Positions 28,110 to 35,851 of a stretch of 56,665 nucleotides of DNA are shown here, piece by piece. The stretch's first letter is position 1. Each line of letters begins with the position of its first letter. A program made the position numbers and the translations under genes. The stretch is from assembly GCA_031398325.1 (NCBI GenBank), contig JANNNB010000069.1:1-56665 (forward strand). Direction: 5' to 3'. Under the pieces are notes generated by a model. The model was not told where the DNA came from, ran no database searches, and saw nothing but the letters and a program-made list of their open reading frames with translations. The stretch is from Sva-07 sp031398325. Lineage in GTDB: Bacteria > Actinomycetota > Acidimicrobiia > Acidimicrobiales > Ilumatobacteraceae.

Positions 28110-29479
28110 TTGTCGAAGCGGGTGTATTGACCGAGGAACACCAGGCGCTTCGTGCCGATCGGCCCGGAGCGATGCTTCGCCACGATCACCTCGGCCGAGC
28201 CCTTGTCCGGTGACTCCGGGTTGTACACCTCGTCGCGGTAGAGGAACATCACGACGTCGGCGTCCTGTTCGAGCGAGCCCGACTCGCGCAGGTCGGCGAG
28301 CATCGGTCGCTTGTCGGACCGGGACTCCAGGTTTCGACTGAGCTGGCTGAGCGCCACGATCGGCACCTCGAGCTCGCGTGCCAGCACCTTCAGGTTTCGG
28401 CTGATCTCGCTCACCTCGAGCTGTCGGTTCTCGGACGTGCCGTTGCCGCTCATCAGCTGGAGGTAGTCGATCATGATGAGCGCCAGCCCACCGTGCTGGG
28501 CCTTGATGCGACGCGCCTTGGCCCGGATCTCCATCACCGTGACCTGCGGGTTGTCGTCGAGGAACAGCGGCACTTCGAGGCGACCGACCGCCAGGCCGAT
28601 CTTCGACCAGTCGCTCTCGCTCAGCTTGCCGGTTCGCAACTTGGTCGAATCGACCTTGGCCTCGCTCGCCAGGATGCGCTGGGTCAGTTCGCTGTGGCCC
28701 ATCTCGAGCGAGAACACCAGCACCGGCTTGCCCGCGTGCTTGGCGATATGCGTCGCCATCCCGAGACCGAAGGCCGTCTTGCCCATCGCCGGCCGAGCAC
28801 CGACGATGTTCAGCGTGCTCTGCTGTAACCCCGAGAGCAGTTCGTCGAGGTCGTCGTAGCCCGTCGCCGCGCCGGTGATCGTGTCGCCGCGCTCGTAGTT
28901 CTCCTCGAGTTGGTCCATCGCTTCGTTCAGCAGATCCTGGATCGGCCGTGTCGAGTCGACGACCCGATCCTCCGCGACGGCGAACATCTTCGACTCGGCG
29001 AGGTCGACCGCCTTGACGACGTCATCGGGCTCACTGAACGCGATGTCGGTGATCTCACCGGCCGTGTGGATGAGCCGCCGCAGCAAGCCCGTGTCCATCA
29101 CGATGCGGGCGTAGTGCTCGGCGCCCGACACCGACGGCGTCGCATTCTGGAGCTCGTTCAGCCGTTCGATGCCACCCAACTCGTCGAGCACCCCATGGCG
29201 ACGCAACTCGTCGGCGACGGTGACCACGTCGACGGGGCCTGACGACGAATAGATCGAACGGATCGCGTCGAAGATCTGCTGGTGGGCGGGGTTGTAGAAG
29301 TCCCTGACCTTCAGACCCGCTTCACCGACGAGACCGATCGCATCGCGCGACAGCAGCAGTGAGCCCAGCACCGACTCCTCGGCCTGGAGGTTGTGCGGGG
29401 GAACGCGTCCCGCAGACCGCTGCGGACGAGCGGCGGTCCGTTCGTTGCGGTCGATCGGGAAGTCTGCAGTGCCAGCCAT
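28091..29479 (-). CDS. dnaB: Replicative DNA helicase DnaB
   Basis: A 462-residue hexameric helicase. The N-terminal domain begins PPHNLQAEESVLGSLLLSRD. The RecA-like motor has Walker A GARPAMGKT (227-235), Walker B LALIMIDYLQLMSG, and LSQLSRNLESRSDKRPMLADLRESGSLEQDADV with the arginine-finger region. There is no intein, unlike many actinobacterial dnaB genes. It lies 256 bases downstream of rplI, beyond a terminator hairpin, so it probably has its own promoter. Role: unwinding at the replication fork. Confidence 0.97.
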   Translation of the reverse strand: MAGTADFPIDRNERTAARPQRSAGRVPPHNLQAEESVLGSLLLSRDAIGLVGEAGLKVRDFYNPAHQQIFDAIRSIYSSSGPVDVVTVADELRRHGVLDELGGIERLNELQNATPSVSGAEHYARIVMDTGLLRRLIHTAGEITDIAFSEPDDVVKAVDLAESKMFAVAEDRVVDSTRPIQDLLNEAMDQLEENYERGDTITGAATGYDDLDELLSGLQQSTLNIVGARPAMGKTAFGLGMATHIAKHAGKPVLVFSLEMGHSELTQRILASEAKVDSTKLRTGKLSESDWSKIGLAVGRLEVPLFLDDNPQVTVMEIRAKARRIKAQHGGLALIMIDYLQLMSGNGTSENRQLEVSEISRNLKVLARELEVPIVALSQLSRNLESRSDKRPMLADLRESGSLEQDADVVMFLYRDEVYNPESPDKGSAEVIVAKHRSGPIGTKRLVFLGQYTRFDNAARSM

Positions 29480-29710
29480 GGGTTCACCACTCTCTCAGTC
29501 GGGGTCTGTGCGGCGATAGGGGCACAACCCTGGGTCTTGTCTTGTGATCGGCCTGTGGGCAACCGGTCGGGACTGTGGACGCGAGCCACCGGACGACCCG
29601 AAGTGCACGCCGGGCGTCTGGGCCCTGGACGCGCACCGTCCAAGAGGTCGACGAGACGATGAGCGGCGCGCCGAACGACCCGGCACGCAGCGTGCGGCGA
29701 AACTCTGTGA

Positions 29711-29732
29711 GGGCGGCGAACGATCGCCGCCC
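29711..29732 (-). terminator. Terminator hairpin after rplI
   Basis: On the minus strand GGGCGGCGA and TCGCCGCCC pair perfectly around a TCGT tetraloop, three bases past the rplI stop. A short T-containing stretch (AGAGTTT) follows. It should end the rpsF-ssb-rpsR-rplI operon before dnaB. Confidence 0.8.
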
Positions 29733-29735
29733 AGA

Positions 29736-30182
29736 TCACACGGCGGCGACGACGTCGATGCGGATCGGGAAGCTCACATCGCTGTGCAGCGAGGCGGTGA
29801 CCGTGTGAGCGCCGATCGTCTTGATCGTGTCGACCTCGAGCTGGCGACGCTCGAGTTCGATGCCGGTCTCCTCGAGCACCGCAGCGACGATGTCGCCGGA
29901 AGTGACCGAACCGAACAGCTTGCCTTCCGGGCCGGCCTTGGCCGGGACCGTGATCACCATCGGCACGAGCTTGCTGGCGATCGCCGTGGCGGCTTCGCGG
30001 GCAGACGAGTCACGCGTGTCGCGCGCCTTGCGCATGCGAGCAGCCTGATCGACCGCACCGTCGCTGGCGACGAGGGCGTGGCCCTTCGGCAGCAGGAAGT
30101 TGCGGGCATGGCCAGCGGACACCTCGACGATGTCGCCGCGCTTGCCGAGACCGTCGAGATCGGAGCGGAGAATAACGCGCAT
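29736..30182 (-). CDS. rplI: 50S ribosomal protein L9
   Basis: A 148-residue L9. The N-terminal MRVILRSDLDGLGKRGDIVEVSAGHARNFLLP domain binds 23S rRNA and is followed by the long connecting helix and the C-terminal domain ending VTASLHSDVSFPIRIDVVAAV. Length is normal. It is the last gene of the rpsF operon, one base after the rpsR stop, so translation is likely coupled. Confidence 0.97.
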   Translation of the reverse strand: MRVILRSDLDGLGKRGDIVEVSAGHARNFLLPKGHALVASDGAVDQAARMRKARDTRDSSAREAATAIASKLVPMVITVPAKAGPEGKLFGSVTSGDIVAAVLEETGIELERRQLEVDTIKTIGAHTVTASLHSDVSFPIRIDVVAAV

Positions 30183-30183
30183 G

Positions 30184-30609
30184 TCAGGCCTCCTCGCCGG
30201 CAGCGACGAACTCGGTTGCGTCGACGCCGTCGACGGTGGTGCCCTCGAGCGTCAGTGTGGCCTCTTCGTTCGAGCCCTCGTCACGGCCGGGACGGCCGTC
30301 ACGGCCACCGTCGCGACCTTCGCGACGTCCGCCGGTGCGGGTCGACGCGACGCGCTTCGCGTAGGGCAGCAACGCCATCTCGCGAGCAACCTTGACGGCG
30401 TTGGCGACTTCACGCTGCTGCTGCAGCGTGTTGCCGGCGACGCGCCGGTTGCGGATCTTGCCGCGGTCGCTCATGAAGCGCGAGAGCAGGTCGACGTCTT
30501 TGTAGTCGATGTACTCCACGTCCTCGATGAGCAGGATGCTGGTCTTCTTCTTGAACTTACGTGGGTTGAGATCGCGGCTCGAACGAGCCTTGTTCTTCTT
30601 GCTTGCCAT
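30184..30609 (-). CDS. rpsR: 30S ribosomal protein S18 with long C-terminal extension
   Basis: A 141-residue protein. Residues 1-85 are a normal zinc-free (C-minus) S18: KKKTSILLIEDVEYIDYKD, RFMSDRGKIRNRRVAGNT, REVANAVKVAREMALLPY. The remaining ~56 residues are an extension. It has a Gly/Arg/Asp-rich stretch (GGRREGRDGGRDGRPGRD) and then an acidic tail ending VAAGEEA. Bacterial S18 is usually 70-90 residues. The frame is continuous and the stop meets rplI normally, so the extension is not a frameshift artefact. Zinc-free S18 often replaces a zinc form under zinc shortage; a second copy elsewhere cannot be judged. Confidence 0.93.
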   Translation of the reverse strand: MASKKNKARSSRDLNPRKFKKKTSILLIEDVEYIDYKDVDLLSRFMSDRGKIRNRRVAGNTLQQQREVANAVKVAREMALLPYAKRVASTRTGGRREGRDGGRDGRPGRDEGSNEEATLTLEGTTVDGVDATEFVAAGEEA

Positions 30610-30673
30610 GGTGTTTCCTTACGGGAGATCGATGTGAATCAGTGTCGAGAACGAACGTGGGTTGCGTCGACGA

Positions 30674-31126
30674 TCAGAACGGCTCTTCGTCGCCGTAGAT
30701 CGGGTCGGGGGTGCGGGCTCCGCCGCCGCCGGAGGAACCACCGGACGAACCGCCACCGTCGGGTGAATCGCGGCTGATGCGCTCGACCTGCGCCTGCGCC
30801 CAGCGCAAGCTCGGTCCGAGTTCATCGGCGACCACTTCGGTGATGCTGCGCTTCTCGCCCTCTTTCGAGTCGTACGAGCGCTGCTCGAGACGGCCCGTGA
30901 CGATCACGCGATTGCCCTTGTTGAGGCTCGCTGCGGCGTTCTCACCGAGATCGCCCCAGGCGACCACGTTGAAGAACGACACCTGCTCCTGCCATTCGCC
31001 GTTCACCTGGTAACGGCGATTGACGGCTAGACCGAAGCTGGCGACTCCCCGCCCGGTGGCGGTGTATCGCAGCTCGGGATCCTTCGTGAGGTTCCCGACG
31101 AGTGTGACGGAGTTTTCCGATGCCAT
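30674..31126 (-). CDS. ssb: Single-stranded DNA-binding protein
   Basis: A 150-residue SSB. The OB fold starts NSVTLVGNLTKDPELRYTATGRGVASFGLAVNRR and contains SFFNVVAWGDLGENAAASLNKGNRVIVTGRL. A Gly/Ser-rich linker leads to the acidic interaction tip DEEPF, the conserved docking tail for replication and repair partners. It sits between rpsF and rpsR as in most bacteria. Confidence 0.97.
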   Translation of the reverse strand: MASENSVTLVGNLTKDPELRYTATGRGVASFGLAVNRRYQVNGEWQEQVSFFNVVAWGDLGENAAASLNKGNRVIVTGRLEQRSYDSKEGEKRSITEVVADELGPSLRWAQAQVERISRDSPDGGGSSGGSSGGGGARTPDPIYGDEEPF

Positions 31127-31182
31127 GTGATTCCCCTACGGCTGTGGTTTGAGCTGGCTTGGGTTGGAGCTCGCGTGGCCGG

Positions 31183-31515
31183 TCAGGCCGCGGCGACGGC
31201 CATGCCGCGGCGTGCAGCCTCGGCGTCGGGCAGTCGGATGAGCTTGTGGCGGACGATGTCGTCCGCGATCCGGAGCGTGCGCTCGAGCTCATCGAGGGAG
31301 CCACCCGGTGCCAGAACCTCGGCAACCATGTAGTAGCCGGACGGCTTCTTGTTGATCGGGTAAGCGAACTGGCGCTTGCCCCACCAATCGATCTTGCCGT
31401 GAAGCTCGCCACCGGCGGCTGTGACCGCTTCGGTGACCGTCTTCATCCAAGCTTGCGCTTTGGGGTCTTCGACGTCGCCGTCGATGATGATCATCAATTC
31501 GTACGCACGATTCAT
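31183..31515 (-). CDS. rpsF: 30S ribosomal protein S6
   Basis: A 110-residue S6 starting MNRAYELMIIIDGD, with WWGKRQFAYPINKKPSGYYMV as the central strand region and a short Ala-rich end. It pairs with S18 on the platform of the 30S subunit. An AGGGAG ribosome-binding site lies about eight bases before the ATG on the minus strand. First gene of the rpsF-ssb-rpsR-rplI operon. A much longer upstream frame is not conserved. Confidence 0.97.
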   Translation of the reverse strand: MNRAYELMIIIDGDVEDPKAQAWMKTVTEAVTAAGGELHGKIDWWGKRQFAYPINKKPSGYYMVAEVLAPGGSLDELERTLRIADDIVRHKLIRLPDAEAARRGMAVAAA

Positions 31516-31620
31516 GCGTTGCACTCTCCCTTCGGATCCCCACACGATGATGAACACGCGGGGAGCCCCTTGCGGGGCAGGGCCAATATGGACTGCGCCA
31601 CGATAGCGGCGCCCGTCACG
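31516..31620 (-). promoter_or_regulatory. Structured leader of the rpsF operon
   Basis: The region before rpsF holds a GC-rich hairpin, GCCCC-GCAA-GGGGC on the minus strand (31565-31578), and further complementary CCCC/GGGG blocks closer to the start codon. rpsF leaders in several phyla carry an S6:S18-binding autoregulatory RNA with a conserved CCG bulge. A CCG is present near the ribosome-binding site, but I cannot confirm the fold by eye. Confidence 0.35.
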
Positions 31621-31681
31621 CGAACGGCCAAACCGCGAACGCTCGAGTGACGATCGGTCGTGAACTGATTCATGGTCGCGA

Positions 31682-32371
31682 CTATGACGAGGGGGTCTGA
31701 CACTCCAACGCTTCGGTGCCCTCGACGAGCTCGATGGTCGACCCCTCGACCAACAGGAGCGGCTCCAGTCCGCCGACGAAGGTCTCGACCCCGACCGTGT
31801 ACGCCGCCCCACCCGGCGAGTAGAGCGCGCAACGCTCCGACGTGGCATCGAGGCACGGCTCCATGTCGGCCGCACCGACCCACGCACCATCCTCGCCGAA
31901 CCATGCGATCGACAGTGGCGTCGGTGTCTGGAACATGTAGAACGAACCCGTCGTCGCCGGATCGAAGACGAACGCCATCCCCGCGGCATCGCCGAGGTCG
32001 GTCACGCCCATCAGGCCTCGGCCTCGCTCCTCATCGGAATCGGCCAGCCAGAGGCACACCTCGCACACTTCGCCGTCAGCGGCCGTGACTCGGGCCGTCA
32101 CCGTCGTGAATCCCTCCGGCTGGACGCCCGCGACAGTGTCGGGTGCGTCCGAGCTGACCGATGGGGGCAACGTCGTGGTCGGGTTCGTTCCGTCGAACGT
32201 GCCGACGGTGGCGTCGACCGAAGACGTCGCCCCGTCGGCGATCGACTCCTCCACCTCCGAGTCAGCGCCGCCCGATCCACACGATGCTGCCCACGCAGCA
32301 ACGCAGCACAGGAGCACCCCACTACGGAGCACCCGGCGGGTACGCACGCTCGGCCCGATGGGCAGCGACAC
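31682..32371 (-). CDS. DUF192-family lipoprotein
   Basis: A 229-residue protein with a GTG start and a lipoprotein signal: VLRSGVLLCCVAAWAASC, acceptor Cys near residue 31. A Thr/Ser/Asp-rich linker follows. The DUF192 domain (~95-220) includes SDEERGRGLMGVTDLGDAAGMAFVFD, SFYMFQTPTPLSIAWF, a cysteine pair in EPCLDATSERCALYSPG, and a C-terminal LEPLLLVEGSTIELVEG strand. DUF192 proteins are small beta-rich domains of unknown function, often extracytoplasmic. It starts three bases after the DUF5318 stop, so the two are probably co-translated. Confidence 0.82.
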   Translation of the reverse strand: MSLPIGPSVRTRRVLRSGVLLCCVAAWAASCGSGGADSEVEESIADGATSSVDATVGTFDGTNPTTTLPPSVSSDAPDTVAGVQPEGFTTVTARVTAADGEVCEVCLWLADSDEERGRGLMGVTDLGDAAGMAFVFDPATTGSFYMFQTPTPLSIAWFGEDGAWVGAADMEPCLDATSERCALYSPGGAAYTVGVETFVGGLEPLLLVEGSTIELVEGTEALECQTPSS

Positions 32372-32374
32372 GGA

Positions 32375-32779
32375 TCAGGCCGTCGATCGGCGGCCGCCGA
32401 CAGGGAGCACACGCAGCAGGTGATGCCAGCGGCACTCGGTGCAGGCCTCGACCACGTAGGCGCTCAGCTCGGAGTTGCGGGCGTTGAGCTGACGCATCTC
32501 CTTGGCCGTCGAGACGCAACGGCCCTGGGGCGACAACCCTGTGCCGAACACGTACGTCACGAGTTTGAGGTCGGCCTCTTCACATATCGGACAGCGTGTG
32601 CTGGTCTGCGTGCCGACGTTCTTCGCGGCTCGGATCAACTCCGGATGAGCGTCGCAGACCTGGTCGAGTGGCAACCGACCCTTGCGCACCTGGCTGATCA
32701 GCATTCGTCGCGCCAGCCGGTGATCGACGATCCCGCGATTCGGGTCGGTCCCGCGCAACGCACCGACCGTAAAGCTCAT
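32375..32779 (-). CDS. DUF5318-family zinc-ribbon-like protein
   Basis: A 134-residue protein starting MSFTVGALRGTDPNRGIVDHRLARR. Two cysteine pairs, CPICEE and ACTEC, suggest a zinc ribbon with a short helical N-terminus. The KGRLPLDQVCDAHPELIRAAKNVG segment and the terminal RWHHLLRVLPVGGRR are typical of the actinobacterial DUF5318 family, whose role is unknown. In other actinobacteria this family also lies near the rpsF operon. Upstream in-frame Met codons are ignored because similarity begins at this start. Confidence 0.78.
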   Translation of the reverse strand: MSFTVGALRGTDPNRGIVDHRLARRMLISQVRKGRLPLDQVCDAHPELIRAAKNVGTQTSTRCPICEEADLKLVTYVFGTGLSPQGRCVSTAKEMRQLNARNSELSAYVVEACTECRWHHLLRVLPVGGRRSTA

Positions 32780-32843
32780 CGCCAGAAGGGTAGTGGGAAC
32801 AATCATCCCCGCCTGCCCAGGGATCAGCGGGCACACTGATGTC

Positions 32844-33413
32844 GTGGTTGCCAACATCATCTACGGGCCAGCGATACCCGGTGACGCCGAACTCCGACTC
32901 TGTGGTGAGGTGCGCGACGGTGCCCGCTCGGTCGAGCTCGGGGTGTCGCCCTGGGGCAACGCCGTCACGTTCGCCACGAACGGCGCGAAGTCGATCGCCG
33001 TCGATCCCGACCCGTCCCGGCTCGCCGAGGTTCGCCAGCGCGCGGAGCGCGCCGAGGTCACCGTCCAGTGCCTCCAGACCGACCTCGCCGACCTCGGTGA
33101 CATCACGTCGGGCACCTGCGACGTCGTCGTCGCGGCCCAGACGCTCGGCGAGGTCGACGATCTCAGCCGGCTCCTCCGTCAGGTCCACCGGATCCTGAAG
33201 CCGAGCATGCCGTTCGTCATCTCCACCCCGCACCCCTATGCGTCGGTGAGTGCGGAGCAACCCTATGGACGCGGTGCCCGCACGGTCGGCGAGTGGTTCG
33301 TCGCTCTCGGACGCTCGAACTTCCGCGTCGACCACCTCGTGGAACTCGGCGCCAGTCCGGCAAACCCATCACCGACCACCCTCATCCTGCGGGCTCGCAA
33401 AGAAGGCTCGTAG
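32844..33413 (+). CDS. SAM-dependent methyltransferase (class I)
   Basis: A 189-residue protein starting GTG at 32844 (VVANIIYGP); an earlier in-frame start at 32793 is possible. The Rossmann core shows motif I SVELGVSPWGNAVTFA in place of the usual GxGxG (variant), then AVDPDPSRLAEV, CDVVVAAQTLGEVDDLSRLLRQVHRILKPSMPFVIS as motifs II-III. This is the type 11/25 methyltransferase fold. The substrate cannot be read. Divergent from DUF5318 and convergent with the GGDEF-EAL gene. Confidence 0.75.
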   Translation: MVANIIYGPAIPGDAELRLCGEVRDGARSVELGVSPWGNAVTFATNGAKSIAVDPDPSRLAEVRQRAERAEVTVQCLQTDLADLGDITSGTCDVVVAAQTLGEVDDLSRLLRQVHRILKPSMPFVISTPHPYASVSAEQPYGRGARTVGEWFVALGRSNFRVDHLVELGASPANPSPTTLILRARKEGS

Positions 33414-33429
33414 CCCGCTGGTGCCTGGA

Positions 33430-33456
33430 GGTGCGCTGTGCCTGACCGAGCGCACC
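33430..33456. terminator. Hairpin between convergent genes, same core as at 1433-1459
   Basis: GGTGCGCT (33430-33437) and AGCGCACC (33449-33456) are perfect arms around the loop GTGCCTGACCG. Its 27 bases match 24 of 27 with 1433-1459, so it is a dispersed repeat used at gene ends. Further GC-rich dyads follow up to 33485. Confidence 0.65.
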
Positions 33457-33491
33457 GTGGCCCGGTGCACCGTGGGCCCGGGCACCAACTT

Positions 33492-35765
33492 TCAGGCGTC
33501 GGCTCGTTCGGATTCGGTGATGCCCGCCGGGCGAGGGCGACCGAACAGATAGCCCTGCGCACGATCGCAGCGCAATTCACGCAGGCGACCCAGCTGCAGT
33601 GGGGTCTCCACACCCTCGGCGACCACGCTCAATCCGAGCGAATGTCCGAGGCGGACCACCGCCTCGACGATCGATGTGTCGTCGGCCTCGAGGCCGAGAC
33701 CGCTCACGAACGACCTGTCGATCTTGATGGCCTCGACCGGGAAGCGTTTGAGGTACGTCAGCGAGGAATACCCGGTGCCGAAATCGTCGACCGACAGGTG
33801 CAGACCGAGACTGCGCAGGCCGCGCAACGCACGGGTCGCCGAATCGACGTCGGCCATCAACGCCGTCTCGGTGATCTCCAACCAGAGCGATCCGGCGTCG
33901 ATGCCCGTCTCCCCCAGGGCACCACGGACGACGTCGATGAACGAGTCGTCGACGAGCTGCTGACTGGCGATGTTGACGGCGAGGTAGGCGTTGGAGAACT
34001 GCAGCCCGATCGCCCGCCACTGCGCCAGCTGCGCGAGCGAGTCACGCAGCACGCTCTCGCCGAGCTCACCCATGAGGCCCGCATCCTCGGCCAGCGGCAG
34101 GAACTGCCCCGGCAGCAGCAGACCGCGATCCGGGTGCAGCCAACGCGCCAACACCTCGAAGCCGACGACCTGTCCGCCGGCCAGGTCGACGATCGGCTGG
34201 AAGTAGGGGACGATCTCGCCACGTTCGAGACCGCGCCGCAGCTCGGTCGACGTACGAAGGCCATCGATCGTGGCCGGGCGCGACCCTGCGGCATACGCCG
34301 CGATCCGATCCCGACCGCCTGCCTTCGCGCCGTACATCGCCGCATCGGCGTCGCGCAGCAAGTCGTCAGCGAGCAGACCGCTCGATGCGTTGACGGCCAG
34401 ACCGATGCTGGCCGTGATGATCAGCTCCTGACCTGCGATCGTCATCGGCTTTTGCACCGAGCGCCGGATGCGCTCACCGATGAGCGCCGGGTCGACACTG
34501 TCGTCGAGCACGACGACGAACTCGTCGCCGCCGAACCGGCCCAGACGCCCACCCTCGGGGATCGCTGCTGCGAGCCGTTTGGCGACCTGCTTCAGCACGC
34601 GGTCACCCATGGGATGACCGAGGCTGTCGTTGACCATCTTGAAGTTGTCGAGGTCGACGAACAGCACGGCCACCTGGCCGGGCGAGGCCGCCGCGAGCAA
34701 TCCGTCGAGGAGGCTGACGAGCGCCGCACGGTTGGCGAGATCGGTCAGATCGTCGTGCGTCGCTGCATGGGTGAGTCGCTCCGCCGTGCGGCGCTGGTCG
34801 GTGACGTCTTCGATGTGCGTGATCGCCAGCGCGACCCCATCGTCCTCGGTCACCGACACCCTGGTCCGTGCCCACACGAACTCGCCATCGCTGCGCAGGT
34901 AGCGCTGGTCGAGCAGGTAGGTCTCGGCGATGCCCAACTCGAGACGGGCCCGCTGCGACGCCGCCGCCCGAAGGTCTTCCGGATGTGTGATCTCGCGAAT
35001 GCTGATGCCGAGCAGCGACTTGACCGGTCGCTGCAACATGTCGGCGAGCGACTGGTTGGCGTCGACGATGCGACTGTCGTCGAGGCGCACCAACGCCATA
35101 CCGGTCGGCGCTGAATGGAACGCCTGCTGGAACCGCCGCCGCGCCTGCTCCAACGCGACCGAACTGCGCTCACGATCGCTCACGTCGCGCAGGATGACCA
35201 CGAGCGCCCCGTCGGTCAGGTCGGAGCGGTGAAGCGTGGCCTCCATCAGGTGCGGCCGTCCGGCCACGTCGATGAGCTCGAACACCGACAGGTAGCGACT
35301 CGAGTCCGGAGTGTCGAAATGCCACCGCTCGGTCACGGTCGTCCGATCCTCGTCGCCGACCAAGCCGAGGAACGAACGCCCGACGAGATCCGCGACCGCA
35401 CGCCCCGTGAGTTCGGCAGCACGCGCATTGGCCGTCTCGATCACGCCGTGTTCATCGAGCCCCATCACGGCGTCAGGCAGGTCGTCGAGCAGCTGTCGTA
35501 GCTCACCCTTGGTCCGCGACAATTCGTCGATCGTGCTCCGCATGCGACGGTTCAGGTGGCGGGCTTCGAACAACGTGGCCAAGACCGCCACGATCGCCAT
35601 CACGCCGATGGCCACGACGGGCAGCACACGGTCGAGCGTCGGGTCGGCTCCGATTCGGATCGCGACGACGGCCACCAGCATCATCGACACGATCACCACG
35701 GGGACGAGCAACCATCCGGCGCGCACGTGCTGTCGATCGGCTGCCTGATCCGCCTGCAACTCCAC
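33492..35765 (-). CDS. PAS-GGDEF-EAL cyclic-di-GMP signalling protein
   Basis: A 757-residue membrane sensor. Two N-terminal helices (~17-37 and 47-66) are followed by a coiled segment, PAS domain 1 (~85-200, LDDLPDAVMGLDEHGVIETANARAAELTG), PAS domain 2 (~215-335), then GGDEF (~340-505) and EAL (~510-750). The cyclase motif GGDEF at 412-416 is intact. The EAL motif reads EVL in GFEVLARW, a tolerated variant, and the later DDFGTGYSS, KIDRSFV and AEGVET catalytic segments are intact. Both synthesis and hydrolysis of c-di-GMP are therefore possible. Confidence 0.9.
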   Translation of the reverse strand: MELQADQAADRQHVRAGWLLVPVVIVSMMLVAVVAIRIGADPTLDRVLPVVAIGVMAIVAVLATLFEARHLNRRMRSTIDELSRTKGELRQLLDDLPDAVMGLDEHGVIETANARAAELTGRAVADLVGRSFLGLVGDEDRTTVTERWHFDTPDSSRYLSVFELIDVAGRPHLMEATLHRSDLTDGALVVILRDVSDRERSSVALEQARRRFQQAFHSAPTGMALVRLDDSRIVDANQSLADMLQRPVKSLLGISIREITHPEDLRAAASQRARLELGIAETYLLDQRYLRSDGEFVWARTRVSVTEDDGVALAITHIEDVTDQRRTAERLTHAATHDDLTDLANRAALVSLLDGLLAAASPGQVAVLFVDLDNFKMVNDSLGHPMGDRVLKQVAKRLAAAIPEGGRLGRFGGDEFVVVLDDSVDPALIGERIRRSVQKPMTIAGQELIITASIGLAVNASSGLLADDLLRDADAAMYGAKAGGRDRIAAYAAGSRPATIDGLRTSTELRRGLERGEIVPYFQPIVDLAGGQVVGFEVLARWLHPDRGLLLPGQFLPLAEDAGLMGELGESVLRDSLAQLAQWRAIGLQFSNAYLAVNIASQQLVDDSFIDVVRGALGETGIDAGSLWLEITETALMADVDSATRALRGLRSLGLHLSVDDFGTGYSSLTYLKRFPVEAIKIDRSFVSGLGLEADDTSIVEAVVRLGHSLGLSVVAEGVETPLQLGRLRELRCDRAQGYLFGRPRPAGITESERADA

Positions 35766-35815
35766 ATCGCAACGGTAGGTCGGTCACCGACGATCGCTGT
35801 GGATGGTCGCTGTGT

Positions 35816-35830
35816 CCGTCCGGCGGACGG
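35816..35830 (-). terminator. Short GC hairpin after cca
   Basis: CCGTCC (35816-35821) and GGACGG (35825-35830) pair around a three-base loop. It lies 21 bases beyond the cca stop on the minus strand and before the GGDEF-EAL start, so it probably ends the cca transcript. Confidence 0.5.
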
Positions 35831-35851
35831 GGAGCCGCTGGATGCGGAGTC

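Noticed and set aside
28091..29479. Intein in dnaB
   Set aside because: Actinobacterial dnaB genes often carry inteins, but this one is 462 residues with continuous helicase motifs and no insertion.
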